Position numbers and translations under genes: made by a program
The notes under the pieces: generated by a model
Databases searched by the model: none
What the model was told of the DNA's origin: nothing
The model's input: only the letters and a program-made list of their open reading frames with translations
Shown here: positions 44,655-54,378 of the stretch, one piece after another
Layout: each line of letters begins with the position of its first letter
Position numbering within the stretch: the stretch's first letter is position 1
Origin: Streptomyces sp. CB02056
GTDB taxonomy: Bacteria; Actinomycetota; Actinomycetes; Streptomycetales; Streptomycetaceae
Direction: 5' to 3'
NCBI RefSeq assembly: GCF_001905545.1
Contig: NZ_LIPD01000004.1
Span: forward strand, 186,001 to 250,000
Length of the DNA stretch: 64,000 nt

Positions 44655-45554
44655 CTAGGACTCCTTGCTCATCGGATCCCCCGTGGGATCGCTTTCATCC
44701 GACGTACGGGCCAGCGGCAGCGGGTACGGCGGCGGGGTGCCGCCGAACTCCGGGCAGCTGGCCTGGTGGTCGCACCAGTCGCAGAGGCGGTTGCGGGTCG
44801 CCGGGAAGTCCCCGGTGGCCACCGCGTGGCCGATCCGCTCCCACAGCGCCCGGAGCTTGCGCTCCACCGCGAGCAGGTCCGCCTCGTCCGGGTCGTAGCT
44901 GACCACGTCCCCGCCCCCGCCGAGGTAGACCAGCTGGAGGCGCTTGGGGAGCACGCCCTTCCAGCGCCACACCACCAGGGCGTAGAACTTCATCTGGAAC
45001 ATCGCCTTGCCCTCGAAGTCCCGCGAGGGCGCCCGGCCGGTCTTGTAGTCCACCAGCCGGACCTCGCCGGTCGGGGCGACGTCCACCCGGTCGATGTAGC
45101 CGCGCAGCAGCAGCCCCGAGTCCAGGGCCGTCTCCACGTAGAGCTCCCGCTCCACCGGGTGCAGCCGGGTCGGGTCCTCCAGCCGGAACCACTGGCCGAC
45201 CAGCTTCTCGGCGTCCGCCAGCCAGCGGGTGAGCGCCGCACCGTCCGGGTCGTCCGGGAACAGCGAGCCCAGCTCCGGGCGCTCGCCCAGCAGCCGCTCC
45301 CACTGCGGGCGCAGCAGGCCCAGCGCCCGGTCCGGGGTCCGCTCGGCCGCCGGGCTGTCGAACAGCCGCTCCAGCACCGCGTGCACCAGCGTGCCCCGGG
45401 TCGCCGCCGAGCTCGGCGGCTCGGGCAGCCGGTCGATCACCCGCAGCCGGTACAGCAGGGGACAGGTGAGGAAGTCCCCCGCTCGGGACGGGGAGAGCCC
45501 GGTCGGGGGTGCCGCCGGGCGCCCGGCGGCACTGCTGGTCTGGGTGTGCTGCAT
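44655..45554 (-). CDS. RecB-family exonuclease with AddB/Cas4-type Fe-S cysteines
   Basis: 299 residues. PD-(D/E)XK nuclease motifs: GTLVHAVLERLF (His), GYIDRVDVAPTGEVRLVDYKTG (Asp and ExK-like DYK). Four cysteines, one N-terminal (FLTCPLLYRL) and three C-terminal (CDWCDHQASC), match the 4Fe-4S staple of AddB and Cas4 nucleases. Single-domain members of this family are common in actinobacteria, with an inferred role in DNA repair. ATG at 45554 is preferred; ATG at 45584 is possible. Followed without a gap by the response-regulator gene. Confidence 0.9.
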   Translation of the reverse strand: MQHTQTSSAAGRPAAPPTGLSPSRAGDFLTCPLLYRLRVIDRLPEPPSSAATRGTLVHAVLERLFDSPAAERTPDRALGLLRPQWERLLGERPELGSLFPDDPDGAALTRWLADAEKLVGQWFRLEDPTRLHPVERELYVETALDSGLLLRGYIDRVDVAPTGEVRLVDYKTGRAPSRDFEGKAMFQMKFYALVVWRWKGVLPKRLQLVYLGGGGDVVSYDPDEADLLAVERKLRALWERIGHAVATGDFPATRNRLCDWCDHQASCPEFGGTPPPYPLPLARTSDESDPTGDPMSKES

Positions 45555-45720
45555 GGCTACGACCCTATTGCCCTTTGCTGTCATCCCGCTGCCACGGTGC
45601 TGCCACAGCCGCCGGTGAGTGGGTATGAAGGCAGAAGGAGGGCCGCGCAGCGCCGGGGGGCCGCGATCACGTAGCGTGGGCGCACCGGGCACGACGGGGG
45701 AGACGACCGAAGGGATCACG

Positions 45721-46932
45721 GTGAGCGACAGCAGGGGGCAGCAGCCCTCCGAACGGCCACCGCAGGCGGGCGACGGGCGCCCGGCCGCGCCGCCGCCCGA
45801 GCGCCGCGGCGGAATCCTGATGGGCCGGCCCTTCGGCGTGCCCATCTACGTCACCCCCTCCTGGTTCGTCATCGCCGCGCTGATCACCTGGGTGTTCGGC
45901 GGGCAGCTGGGCGACGTGCTGCCCGACCTCGGCGGCGCCCGCTACCTGGTCGCGTTCTTCTTCGCGGTCGCCTTCTACGCCTCCGTCCTGGTGCACGAGC
46001 TCGCCCACACCCTGGTCGCACTGCGGTACAAGCTCGGGGTGCGGCGGATCCAGCTCCAGTTCTTCGGCGGGGTCTCCGAGATCGAGAACGAGGCGGAGAG
46101 CCCCTGGCGGGAGTTCTGGCTGGCCTTCGTCGGCCCGCTGCTCTCACTGCTGCTCGGCGGCGTGTTCTACCTCGGGGTGCGGGCGGTGGAGCTGTCCACC
46201 GTGCCCGGGGTGCTGCTCACCGGCCTGATGGTCTCCAACCTGGTGGTCGCCGCCTTCAACCTGCTGCCCGGCCTGCCGCTGGACGGCGGCCGGATGCTGC
46301 GCGCGGTCGTCTGGGCGATCACCGGCCGGCCGATGACCGGCACGGTGGCCGCCGCCTGGGTCGGCCGCGGGCTGGCCGTCGCCGTGCTGATCGGCCTGCC
46401 GCTGCTGAGCGCCGCCCGCGGGGTCGAGCGCACCACCACCGACACCCTGGTGGACGCGGTGCTGGCCGCGGTGCTCGCCGCGATCATCTGGAACGGCGCC
46501 ACCGGCAGCCTGCGCAACGCCCGGCTCAAGGAGGTGCTGCCCTCCCTGCGGCTGCGCGAGCTGGCCCGGCGGGCCGTCGAGGTCACCGCCGACACCCCGC
46601 TCGGCGAGGCGCTGCGCCGCGCCCGCGAGGCCGGGGCTGGCGCGGTGATCGTGGTGGACGGCCGGGGCGAGCCGATCGCCCTCGTCCGGGAGTCCGCCGT
46701 CCGCTCGGTGCCCGAGCACCGCCGCCCCTGGGTGGCCGTCGGCCCGCTCGCCCGCGACCTCGAACCCGGGCTGCGGCTGGACGCCGACCTCGGCGGCGAG
46801 GACCTGCTGCGGGCCGTCCAGGCCACCCCGGCGGGGGAGTACCTGGTGGTCGAGCCGGACGGCCGGGTGTACGGCGTGGCCGCGCTCAGCGACATCGAGC
46901 AGCGGCTGACCGCCGCCGTCTCCGGCCGCTGA
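45721..46932 (+). CDS. Site-2 protease family membrane metalloprotease with CBS domains (M50)
   Basis: 403 residues. About six transmembrane segments; the zinc-binding HELAH lies near residue 92 and the third ligand is in NLLPGLPLDGGRML near 186. Two C-terminal CBS-type modules (about 285-400; TPLGEALRRAREAGAGAVIVVD, ALSDIEQRL) bind adenine nucleotides in relatives. Intramembrane proteases of this group (SpoIVFB/Rip-like) cleave membrane-bound anti-sigma factors or signal peptides; the target here is unknown. GTG at 45721 follows AAGGGA. A Pro-rich cytosolic tail of about 40 residues precedes the first helix. Confidence 0.92.
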   Translation: MSDSRGQQPSERPPQAGDGRPAAPPPERRGGILMGRPFGVPIYVTPSWFVIAALITWVFGGQLGDVLPDLGGARYLVAFFFAVAFYASVLVHELAHTLVALRYKLGVRRIQLQFFGGVSEIENEAESPWREFWLAFVGPLLSLLLGGVFYLGVRAVELSTVPGVLLTGLMVSNLVVAAFNLLPGLPLDGGRMLRAVVWAITGRPMTGTVAAAWVGRGLAVAVLIGLPLLSAARGVERTTTDTLVDAVLAAVLAAIIWNGATGSLRNARLKEVLPSLRLRELARRAVEVTADTPLGEALRRAREAGAGAVIVVDGRGEPIALVRESAVRSVPEHRRPWVAVGPLARDLEPGLRLDADLGGEDLLRAVQATPAGEYLVVEPDGRVYGVAALSDIEQRLTAAVSGR

Positions 46933-46965
46933 TCATGGTGGTAAGGCGGAAGGCTCCGCTTCCCT

Positions 46966-46971
46966 TAGGAT
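46966..46971 (+). promoter_or_regulatory. -10-like element close to the trmI start
   Basis: TAGGAT ends 7 nt before the ATG at 46979, the leaderless spacing. The same bases contain AGGA, which could alternatively act as a weak ribosome-binding site. Confidence 0.35.
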
Positions 46972-46978
46972 TGTCCGC

Positions 46979-47938
46979 ATGTCCGAACCGACCGGTGCCG
47001 CCCGCCGACGCGGGCCCTTCCAGGTCGGGGACCAGGTCCAGCTGACCGACCCCAAGGGTCGCCACTACACGTTCACGCTCCAGGCCGGGAACCAGTTCCA
47101 CACCCACAAGGGTGCGTTCCCGCACGACGAGCTGATCGGCGCCCCCGAAGGCACGGTCGTGCGCACCACGGGGAACGTCCCGTACCTCGCGCTGCGCCCC
47201 CTGCTCCCCGACTACGTCCTGTCCATGCCGCGCGGCGCCGCCGTGATCTACCCCAAGGACGCGGGGCAGATCCTGGCGATGGCCGACATCTTCGCCGGCG
47301 CCCGCGTCGTCGAGGCCGGCGTCGGCTCCGGCGCGCTCTCCACCTACCTGCTGCGCGCCGTCGGCGACACCGGCATGCTGGCCTCCTACGAGCGCCGGCA
47401 GGACTTCGCCGACATCGCCCAGGGCAACGTCGAGCGCTACTTCGGCGGCCCGCACCCGGCGTGGAAGCTCACCGTCGGCGACCTCCAGGACAACCTGGTC
47501 GAGACCGACGTCGACCGCGTCATCCTCGACATGCTGGCGCCCTGGGAGTGCCTGGACGTCGCCTCCGAGGCGCTCGTCCCCGGCGGCCTCATCTGCTGCT
47601 ACGTGGCCACCACCACGCAGATGTCGAAGACCGTCGAGGCGCTGCGCGACCACGGCACCTTCACCGAGCCGCAGGCCTGGGAGACCATGGTCCGCACCTG
47701 GCACCTGGAGGGCCTGGCGGTCCGCCCGGACCACCGGATGATCGGCCACACCGGCTTCCTGCTCACCGCCCGCCGCCTGGCGGACGGCGTCGAGCCGCCG
47801 CTGCGCCGCCGCCGTCCGGCCAAGGGCGCGTACGGCGAGGACTACGACAACGGGACGCCCGAGCCCACCCTCCAGGAGCGCGCCGCCGCCCGCAAGGCCG
47901 CCCAGGCCACGGAGGCGGACCAGCCCGACCTGGGCTGA
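46979..47938 (+). CDS. trmI: tRNA (adenine58-N1)-methyltransferase
   Basis: 319 residues. SAM-dependent enzyme making m1A58 in the T loop of tRNAs, usually a homotetramer. An N-terminal beta domain (RGPFQVGDQVQLTDPKGRHYTF) is followed by the Rossmann core: GARVVEAGVGSGALSTYLL (SAM motif I), ASYERRQDFADIAQGN, and VILDMLAPWECLDVASEAL with catalytic Asp. The C-terminal tail is Lys/Arg/Ala-rich. It starts 46 bp after the site-2 protease gene and ends before a perfect hairpin. Confidence 0.93.
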   Translation: MSEPTGAARRRGPFQVGDQVQLTDPKGRHYTFTLQAGNQFHTHKGAFPHDELIGAPEGTVVRTTGNVPYLALRPLLPDYVLSMPRGAAVIYPKDAGQILAMADIFAGARVVEAGVGSGALSTYLLRAVGDTGMLASYERRQDFADIAQGNVERYFGGPHPAWKLTVGDLQDNLVETDVDRVILDMLAPWECLDVASEALVPGGLICCYVATTTQMSKTVEALRDHGTFTEPQAWETMVRTWHLEGLAVRPDHRMIGHTGFLLTARRLADGVEPPLRRRRPAKGAYGEDYDNGTPEPTLQERAAARKAAQATEADQPDLG

Positions 47939-47955
47939 GCCCCGAACCCACCGAC

Positions 47956-47993
47956 AAGGGGTGGTACGAGCACACCGCTCGTACCACCCCTTT
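47956..47993. terminator. Terminator after trmI
   Basis: AAGGGGTGGTACGAGC and GCTCGTACCACCCCTT, perfect 16-bp arms around ACACC, followed by T. Confidence 0.88.
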
Positions 47994-48067
47994 CGCATTC
48001 CGCCGATCACGGTGTGGGACGATGCTGGCTCACGCCTTGGCTCTTGGAGCGCTGGAGGGGACGCCTG

Positions 48068-48679
48068 GTGGAGACCGCGGTCGGGACGACGGCGACGGTT
48101 GGACAGCAGACACCGCGGGGCCGTTCCGGGCCCGGGCACGCGCGCACCGTCCCCTGGCACTGGGCCGTCGCCCTGGCCGGCTGCGGCGCGGTGGTGGCGG
48201 CCGCGCTCGCGGCCTCCCCGGCGACCGGCACCCCGGTGCCCGCGCACGGCACCCCCCAGGCCCTCGTCGCGAGCGCCGCCCCCGACCCGGCCCGGGCCCA
48301 ACTCCCGCTGGACTGCGGCCCGTTCCCGGTCAAGACGGCGCTCAGCGTGCCGGCCCGGCTCGGCGACGGACGCCCCGGCACGGTGGTCGCCGCGCACTGC
48401 GCCACCGAGACCGGCACCCCGCCGGACGCCGTCTACCTGCTCGGCTTCGGCCCGGGCGAGCGCCCCGAGGTGGTGGCCACCCTGCTCCCCGAGCGCGAGA
48501 ACCTCACCGTGAGCCGGATCGCGGTGCGTTCGGACGGCGCCATCACCGGCCACGCGCAGGGGTATTCGAGCGAGGACGTGCCGCGGTTCCGGCCCGACAT
48601 CTCGCTCGACCTCACCTGGACGCAGCGGAGCGGCGGCTGGGAACGCTCCCAGACCGCCGCCCCGCTCCACCAGGCCTGA
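48068..48679 (+). CDS. Membrane-anchored or secreted hypothetical protein (203 aa)
   Basis: Family not recognised. About 30 polar residues precede one hydrophobic segment (WAVALAGCGAVVAAALAASPA). The extracytoplasmic part has two cysteines (DCGPF, HCATE) that could form a disulfide, and a predicted beta-rich end (YLLGFGPGERPEVVATLLP, SLDLTWTQRSGGWERS). GTG at 48068 follows GGAGGGG by 8 bp. Convergent with the ferredoxin gene, leaving 12 bp between them. Confidence 0.75.
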   Translation: METAVGTTATVGQQTPRGRSGPGHARTVPWHWAVALAGCGAVVAAALAASPATGTPVPAHGTPQALVASAAPDPARAQLPLDCGPFPVKTALSVPARLGDGRPGTVVAAHCATETGTPPDAVYLLGFGPGERPEVVATLLPERENLTVSRIAVRSDGAITGHAQGYSSEDVPRFRPDISLDLTWTQRSGGWERSQTAAPLHQA

Positions 48680-48691
48680 GCCCGGCCCGTC

Positions 48692-48994
48692 CTACTCCGC
48701 GTCCGGACCGTACACCTCGACCCGGTCGGCGACCCGGCGCACGTGGATGCAGTCGCCGGGGCACTCCTTCGCCGAGTCCACCACGTCCTGAAGGATCGTC
48801 AGCGGCACCGGGGCGCTCTCCCCGGGCTGCTGGCGCAGCTCGTCGTCCGGCCCCTTCACGTAGGCCAGCCCGTCGATGTCGAGCTCGAAGACCTCGGGCG
48901 CGTACTGCACGCAGATGCCGTCACCGGTGCACAGATCCTGGTCGATCCACACCTCCAGCGCCTCGGCCGCCGCCGTCTGCTCGGTCACCGACAT
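48692..48994 (-). CDS. Ferredoxin (single cluster, 3Fe-4S type)
   Basis: 100 residues, acidic. The cluster motif DQDLCTGDGICVQYAPEVFELD gives C-x5-C, and the distal cysteines come from AKECPGDCIHV. This is the pattern of actinobacterial 3Fe-4S (or 4Fe-4S) ferredoxins that serve cytochrome P450s and other oxidoreductases. No P450 gene is nearby, so its partner is unknown. The ATG follows AGGGGA. Confidence 0.92.
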   Translation of the reverse strand: MSVTEQTAAAEALEVWIDQDLCTGDGICVQYAPEVFELDIDGLAYVKGPDDELRQQPGESAPVPLTILQDVVDSAKECPGDCIHVRRVADRVEVYGPDAE

Positions 48995-49216
48995 GGTCCC
49001 CTGCCGTTTCTGTCCCGGGTCGCCCCTATTCCTGGAGCAATCCCGCCATTCGTACAACGATCGGACCTCGACTTGTGGTCGCGATCGGATATCACTTCGC
49101 TCGACGATACATCTGGCCCGCTTTGGGCGGTGCGCGGTGGGTATCCCCCTTAGCAGAGGGGAAGCACGCTGGGGCGAAGATCGGACACGCCCGTTCCATC
49201 TTTCTTGATCTAGGGG

Positions 49217-49244
49217 TTTACGGACCCCTGGTCCCAGGTAGGGT
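49217..49244 (+). promoter_or_regulatory. Candidate promoter of the proteasome ATPase gene
   Basis: TTTACG (49217-49222), a 16-bp spacer and TAGGGT (49239-49244), a typical principal-sigma pair, giving a leader of about 30 nt to GTG 49281. The rest of the 286-bp gap (48995-49280) shows no gene. Confidence 0.5.
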
Positions 49245-49280
49245 CTGGAAGCGTCCAGCTCCCCGGAGGAGGTGAGGACC

Positions 49281-51047
49281 GTGGCAGCCCACGATGACGA
49301 CTACAACCGCAGCACCGGCAGGCCCGCTCGTGGTTCCGACGAGGCCGCTCAGGTCTCGTACCTTGAGCAGGAAATCGCCGTGCTGCGCCGCAAGCTCGCC
49401 GACTCGCCGCGCAATTCGAGGATCCTCGAAGAGCGGATCGTCGAGCTCCAGACCAACCTGGCGGGCGTGACCGCCCAGAACGAACGGCTCGCCTCCACCC
49501 TGCGAGAGGCCCGCGACCAGATCGTGGCCCTCAAGGAGGAAGTGGACCGGCTGGCACAGCCCCCGGCCGGCTTCGGCACCTTCCTCGACGCGAACGAGGA
49601 CGGCACCGCGGACATCTTCACCGGCGGGCGCAAGCTCCGCGTGAACGTCAGCCCGAGCGTCGCCCTCGACGAGGTGCGGCGCGGCCAGGAAGTGATGCTC
49701 AACGAGGCCCTCAACATCGTGGACGCGATGGCCTTCGAGAACATCGGCGAGATCGTCACCCTCAAGGAGCTCCTGGAGGACGGCGAGCGCGCCCTGGTGC
49801 TGGGGCACACCGACGAGGAGCGGGTGGTGCGCCTCGCCGAACCGCTGCGCGGGCTGACCATCCGGTCCGGGGACGCCCTGCTGCTGGAGCCCCGCTCCGG
49901 CTACGTCTTCGAGGTCGTCCCGAAGTCCGAGGTCGAGGAGCTGGTCCTCGAGGAGGTCCCGGACATCGACTACCGCCAGATCGGCGGCCTGAGCAACCAG
50001 ATCGAGCTGATCCGCGACGCGGTCGAGCTGCCGTACCTGCACGCCGACCTCTTCAAGGAGTACGAGCTGCGCCCGCCCAAGGGCGTGCTGCTCTACGGCC
50101 CGCCCGGCTGCGGCAAGACGCTGATCGCCAAGGCGGTCGCCAACTCGCTGGCGAAGAAGGTGGCCGAGGTCACCGGACGCCCCCAGGGGAAGAGCTACTT
50201 CCTCAACATCAAGGGCCCCGAGCTGCTCAACAAGTACGTGGGCGAGACCGAGCGGCAGATCCGCCTGGTGTTCCAGCGGGCCCGGGAGAAGGCGGGCGAG
50301 GGCACGCCCGTCATCGTCTTCTTCGACGAGATGGAGTCGCTGTTCCGCACCCGCGGTTCCGGCGTCAGCTCGGACGTGGAGAACACCATCGTCCCGCAGC
50401 TGCTCGCCGAGATCGACGGCGTGGAGGGCCTGGAGAACGTCATCGTCATCGGCGCCTCGAACCGCGAGGACATGATCGACCCGGCGATCCTGCGGCCCGG
50501 CCGCCTGGACGTCAAGATCAAGATCGAGCGCCCGGACGCCGAGGCCGCGAAGGACATCTTCTCCAAGTACCTCAAGGACTCGCTGCCGTTCCACCCGGAC
50601 GACCTCAAGGAGCACGAGGGCTCCGTCGAGGCCACGGTGGTCGCGATGATCCAGTCGGTGGTGGAGCGGATGTACTCCGAGACCGAGGAGAACCGCTTCC
50701 TGGAGGTCACCTACGCCAACGGTGACAAGGAGGTCCTGTACTTCAAGGACTTCAACTCCGGCGCGATGATCCAGAACATCGTCGACCGCGCGAAGAAGAT
50801 GGCCATCAAGGACTTCCTCGACCACGGTCAGCGGGGCCTGCGCGTCTCCCACCTGCTCGCCGCCTGCGTCGACGAGTTCAAGGAGAACGAGGACCTCCCG
50901 AACACCACCAACCCGGACGACTGGGCCCGCATCTCCGGCAAGAAGGGCGAGCGGATCGTCTTCATCCGCACGCTGGTCACCGGCAAGCAGGGCGCCGAGT
51001 CCGGCCGCTCGATCGACACTGTCGCCAACACGGGGCAGTACCTGTAA
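49281..51047 (+). CDS. arc: Proteasome-associated AAA+ ATPase (ARC/Mpa)
   Basis: 588 residues. The hexameric unfoldase recognises Pup on tagged proteins and feeds them into the 20S core. An N-terminal coiled coil (about 20-85, [18 protein letters not shown] onward) binds Pup, followed by OB domains and the AAA+ module: Walker A GPPGCGKT near 272, Walker [11 protein letters not shown] near 345, second region [17 protein letters not shown]. The C-terminal Gln-Tyr-Leu tail is the HbYX-like motif that docks into the alpha ring. GTG at 49281 has AGGAGG at 8 bp; the GTG at 49272 overlaps that site. It heads the pupylation locus. Confidence 0.97.
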   Translation: MAAHDDDYNRSTGRPARGSDEAAQVSYLEQEIAVLRRKLADSPRNSRILEERIVELQTNLAGVTAQNERLASTLREARDQIVALKEEVDRLAQPPAGFGTFLDANEDGTADIFTGGRKLRVNVSPSVALDEVRRGQEVMLNEALNIVDAMAFENIGEIVTLKELLEDGERALVLGHTDEERVVRLAEPLRGLTIRSGDALLLEPRSGYVFEVVPKSEVEELVLEEVPDIDYRQIGGLSNQIELIRDAVELPYLHADLFKEYELRPPKGVLLYGPPGCGKTLIAKAVANSLAKKVAEVTGRPQGKSYFLNIKGPELLNKYVGETERQIRLVFQRAREKAGEGTPVIVFFDEMESLFRTRGSGVSSDVENTIVPQLLAEIDGVEGLENVIVIGASNREDMIDPAILRPGRLDVKIKIERPDAEAAKDIFSKYLKDSLPFHPDDLKEHEGSVEATVVAMIQSVVERMYSETEENRFLEVTYANGDKEVLYFKDFNSGAMIQNIVDRAKKMAIKDFLDHGQRGLRVSHLLAACVDEFKENEDLPNTTNPDDWARISGKKGERIVFIRTLVTGKQGAESGRSIDTVANTGQYL

Positions 51048-51275
51048 GCACGCGGTTGTCCGGGCCGGCAGCGGTCCCCGGAGCTGTACGCACACCGTCC
51101 GGCTGTGGCGCCTCGCGGCCCCGCAGCCGGACGGCGCGTCTCCGGGCCCGCCGTTCGGCGCCGGGTTCTAGGCTCGACCCACCGTGCGCGGGCAGAGGCC
51201 CGGCACCGGTGTTGTTCGGCGGTACGTCAGAGTGCTCCGCCCGTCGGGGGCGGTGCACCGGGCAAGGAGGGCCGC

Positions 51276-52787
51276 ATGACCGTACGGCGCGTGATGGGCA
51301 TCGAGACGGAGTACGGGATCTCCGTGCCCGGGCACCCCAACGCCAACGCCATGCTCACCTCGTCCCAGATCGTCAACGCGTACGCGGCGGCGATGCACCG
51401 GGCACGGCGGGCCCGCTGGGACTTCGAGGAGGAGAATCCGCTGCGCGACGCACGGGGGTTCGACCTGGCCCGCGAGGTCGCGGACGCCAGCCAGCTGACC
51501 GACGAGGACATCGGCCTCGCCAACGTCATCCTCACCAACGGGGCCCGGTTCTACGTGGACCACGCGCACCCCGAGTACAGCTCGCCCGAGGTGACCAACC
51601 CGCGCGACGCCGTGCTCTGGGACAAGGCCGGCGAGCGGATCATGGCCGCCGCCGCGCAGCGCGCGCTGGAACTGCCCAACGGGCAGACCATCCACCTGTA
51701 CAAGAACAACACCGACAACAAGGGCGCCTCCTACGGCACCCACGAGAACTACCTGATGAAGCGGGCGACACCGTTCGCCGACATCGTCCGCCACCTCACC
51801 CCGTTCTTCGTCTCCCGCCAGGTGGTCGCCGGCGCCGGCCGGGTCGGCATCGGCCAGGACGGCTCGGCGCACGGCTTCCAGCTCAGCCAGCGGGCGGACT
51901 ACTTCGAGGTCGAGGTGGGTCTGGAGACGACGCTCAAGCGCCCGATCATCAACACCCGGGACGAACCCCACGCCGACGCCGAGAAGTACCGCCGGCTGCA
52001 CGTGATCATCGGGGACGCCAACCTCTCCGAGATCTCCACCTACCTCAAGCTGGGCACCACCGCGCTGGTGCTGTCGATGATCGAGGACTCGTTCATCGCC
52101 GCCGACCTCGCCGTCGACCAGCCGGTGCGCACCCTGCACCGGGTCTCCCACGACCCGACGCTCAAGCACCTGATCACCCTGCGCAACGGGCGCAAGCTCA
52201 CCGCCGTCCAGCTCCAGCTCGAGTACTTCGAGCTGGCCCGCAAGTACGTCGAGGACCGCTTCGGCACCGACGCGGACGAGCAGACGGTGGACGTGCTGAC
52301 CCGCTGGGAGGACGTCCTCGGCCGGCTGGAGCGCGACCCGATGTCGCTGTCCCGGCAGCTGGACTGGGTCGCCAAGCGGGAGATCCTGGAGGGCTACCGC
52401 AGCCGGGACGCCCTGGAGTGGGACAACCCGCGGCTGCACCTGGTCGACCTCCAGTACAGCGACGTACGGCCCGAGAAGGGCCTCTACAACCGCCTGGTGG
52501 CCCGCGGGCGGTTCGAGCGGCTGCTCACCGAGGGCGAGGTCGAGCGGGCCGTCTCCAAGCCGCCGGACGACACCCGGGCGTACTTCCGCGGGCGCTGCCT
52601 GGAGCAGTACGCGGAGCACGTCGCGGCGGCCTCCTGGGACTCGGTGATCTTCGACCTGCCCGGCCGGGACTCGCTGCAGCGCGTGCCCACCCTGGAACCG
52701 CTGCGCGGGACCCGCAACCACGTCAAGGAGCTGCTGGACCGCTGCCGCACGGCCGAGGACCTGCTCCGGGTGCTGTCCGGCGGGTAA
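51276..52787 (+). CDS. dop: Pup deamidase/depupylase
   Basis: 503 residues, glutamine-synthetase-like fold. It converts the C-terminal Gln of Pup to Glu and removes Pup from substrates. The N-terminus [23 protein letters not shown] contains the ATP/metal-binding glutamates (ETEYG). Residues about 40-85 form the Dop-loop region that PafA lacks ([21 protein letters not shown]). Further stretches are [19 protein letters not shown] and [23 protein letters not shown]. The ATG follows AAGGAGG. Pup must end in Gln for Dop to be needed, and it does here. Confidence 0.96.
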   Translation: MTVRRVMGIETEYGISVPGHPNANAMLTSSQIVNAYAAAMHRARRARWDFEEENPLRDARGFDLAREVADASQLTDEDIGLANVILTNGARFYVDHAHPEYSSPEVTNPRDAVLWDKAGERIMAAAAQRALELPNGQTIHLYKNNTDNKGASYGTHENYLMKRATPFADIVRHLTPFFVSRQVVAGAGRVGIGQDGSAHGFQLSQRADYFEVEVGLETTLKRPIINTRDEPHADAEKYRRLHVIIGDANLSEISTYLKLGTTALVLSMIEDSFIAADLAVDQPVRTLHRVSHDPTLKHLITLRNGRKLTAVQLQLEYFELARKYVEDRFGTDADEQTVDVLTRWEDVLGRLERDPMSLSRQLDWVAKREILEGYRSRDALEWDNPRLHLVDLQYSDVRPEKGLYNRLVARGRFERLLTEGEVERAVSKPPDDTRAYFRGRCLEQYAEHVAAASWDSVIFDLPGRDSLQRVPTLEPLRGTRNHVKELLDRCRTAEDLLRVLSGG

Positions 52788-52898
52788 CTTTTCGATCACC
52801 ATGGGTGAACGTCCGCCGAATGGGAATCATCCGGGGTGGCAGCGGGTGTTGGACAGGAAGCGCCACCGGCAAACCGGGAGCGGCAGTCGCACCTTGTG

Positions 52899-52906
52899 TA
52901 TAGGGT
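52899..52906 (+). promoter_or_regulatory. -10-like element before pup
   Basis: TATAGGGT lies 55 bp before the pup ATG. No good -35 at the right distance, so an independent pup promoter is only possible. Confidence 0.3.
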
Positions 52907-52961
52907 CGGTGCAGCAAGCAACGACCCAACCGTGCCAGACGAATCGAGCGGGGTGAGGGAA

Positions 52962-53180
52962 ATGGCGAGCAAGGACACCGGCGGCGGCCAGCAGCGGGCG
53001 AACCGCTCCTCCGAGGAGGTCGAGGAGCAGGCCGCGGAAAGCCAGAATTCCGAGGACCTCAAGGAGCGCCAGGAAAAGCTGAGCGACGACGTCGACGCGG
53101 TTCTGGACGAAATCGACGAGGTCCTCGAGTCGAATGCCGAGGATTTCGTTCGCGGATTCGTCCAGAAGGGCGGGCAATAG
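52962..53180 (+). CDS. pup: Prokaryotic ubiquitin-like protein Pup
   Basis: 72 residues, intrinsically disordered, Glu/Asp/Gln-rich, ending in Gly-Gly-Gln. Dop deamidates the Gln, and PafA then joins the resulting Glu side chain to target lysines. The C-terminal half (DDVDAVLDEIDEVLESNAEDFVRGFVQKGGQ region) is the helix that docks on the ARC coiled coil. ATG at 52962 follows GAGGGA. Between dop and prcB, in the standard order. Confidence 0.97.
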   Translation: MASKDTGGGQQRANRSSEEVEEQAAESQNSEDLKERQEKLSDDVDAVLDEIDEVLESNAEDFVRGFVQKGGQ

Positions 53181-53341
53181 CCCGGTCCGGGCATTCCGAA
53201 TTCACGGTCGCGACCGATCGGGGCGGCCGGGCGGCGAACACCGCCCGGCCGTCCGGCACCGGCCCCTCCACCCGTGGACAGTGATCGTCGGGCGGGTAGG
53301 GTGCGGGCAGCGCGCGCTTCAAGCTACCTGGAAGGAATCGT

Positions 53342-54184
53342 GTGGAAGCCAACACTCGTGGCACCGGGCGTCTACCGGCTGCCTTCCTGACCCCGGGGTC
53401 GTCCTCGTTCCTCGACTTCCTCGCCGAGCACAAGCCGGAGATGGTCCCCGGGCTCCGGGGGCTCCCCGAGGGCGTCGTGGTTGAGGCCCCGCACGGGACC
53501 ACGCTGGTGGCCGCGATCTTCGACGGCGGCGTCGTGATCGCGGGTGACCGCCGGGCGACGATGGGCAACGTGATCGCCCAGCGGGACATGGAGAAGGTCT
53601 TCCCGGCCGACGAGTACAGCGCGGTCGGCATCGCCGGCACCGCCGGCCTCGCGGTCGAGATGGTCCGGCTGTTCCAGCTGGAGCTGGAGCACTACGAGAA
53701 GATCGAGGGCGCCACCCTCTCCCTGGAGGGCAAGGCCAACCGGCTCACCACCATGATCCGGGGCAACCTGGGCATGGCGATGCAGGGCCTCGCGGTGGTG
53801 CCGCTGTTCGCCGGCTACGACCTGGACCTCGGCCGCGGCCGGATCTTCAACTACGACGTCACCGGCGGGCGGTCCGAGGAGCGCGGCTTCGCCGCCACCG
53901 GCTCGGGCTCGGTCTTCGCCCGCGGCTCGCTGAAGAAGCTCTACCGCGACGGCCTGACGGCCGACCAGGCCGCCACCCTGGTCGTCCAGGCCCTGTACGA
54001 CGCGGCGGACGACGACTCCGCCACCGGCGGCCCGGACCTCGCCCGGAAGATCTTCCCGATCGTCTCGCTGATCACCGAGGACGGCTTCCGCCGGCTCACC
54101 GACGCGGAGGTGACGGAGATCGTCGTCGCCATCACCGACGAGCGCCTGGACCGGCCCAACGGCCCGCAGGCCCCGCTGATCTAG
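53342..54184 (+). CDS. prcB: 20S proteasome beta subunit
   Basis: 280 residues. A 52-residue propeptide is removed after His-Gly, exposing the catalytic Thr53 ([13 protein letters not shown]). Other active-site elements are DRRATMGN (Asp, Arg) and the Lys in [19 protein letters not shown] and [11 protein letters not shown] are typical. The GTG start follows GGAAGGAATC. Its stop TAG shares its last base with the left end of a MITE-like element, so the insertion sits exactly at the gene end without truncating a recognisable domain. It should form an operon with prcA downstream. Confidence 0.97.
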   Translation: MEANTRGTGRLPAAFLTPGSSSFLDFLAEHKPEMVPGLRGLPEGVVVEAPHGTTLVAAIFDGGVVIAGDRRATMGNVIAQRDMEKVFPADEYSAVGIAGTAGLAVEMVRLFQLELEHYEKIEGATLSLEGKANRLTTMIRGNLGMAMQGLAVVPLFAGYDLDLGRGRIFNYDVTGGRSEERGFAATGSGSVFARGSLKKLYRDGLTADQAATLVVQALYDAADDDSATGGPDLARKIFPIVSLITEDGFRRLTDAEVTEIVVAITDERLDRPNGPQAPLI

Positions 54185-54344
54185 GGGGTGTCTTGTGGAT
54201 CTTGTCGGATCAGGCCGCGGCGTCAGGGTGCGTGCATCGCAAGGCGGAGGAGGGAGCCACTGCGGAGCATTGGCGACCGACGACAACGCCGCGAGGTGCG
54301 TGCCCTGGCGTCGCGGACCCGGCTAAGTTCCACAAGACACCCCC
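54184..54344. mobile_element. MITE-like element between prcB and prcA
   Basis: 161 bp with perfect 16-bp terminal inverted repeats, GGGGGTGTCTTGTGGA (54184-54199) and TCCACAAGACACCCCC (54329-54344). The ends continue as an imperfect repeat for about 45-60 bp (left CGCGGCGTCAGGGTGCG against right-complement CGCGACGCCAGGGCACG), so the RNA could fold into one long hairpin. No transposase and no clear target duplication. The left end supplies the final G of the prcB stop codon. From 54193 the frame stays open into prcA, a trap for start prediction. I recall similar sequences scattered in other Streptomyces genomes. Confidence 0.8.
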
Positions 54345-54378
54345 ACGCCATCACCTCACAGAAAGGGGACGACCGCCG

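Noticed and set aside
54193..54378. Upstream start for prcA (MWILSDQ...)
   Set aside because: It would translate the MITE-like element; known streptomycete alpha subunits begin at (M/V)[10 protein letters not shown].
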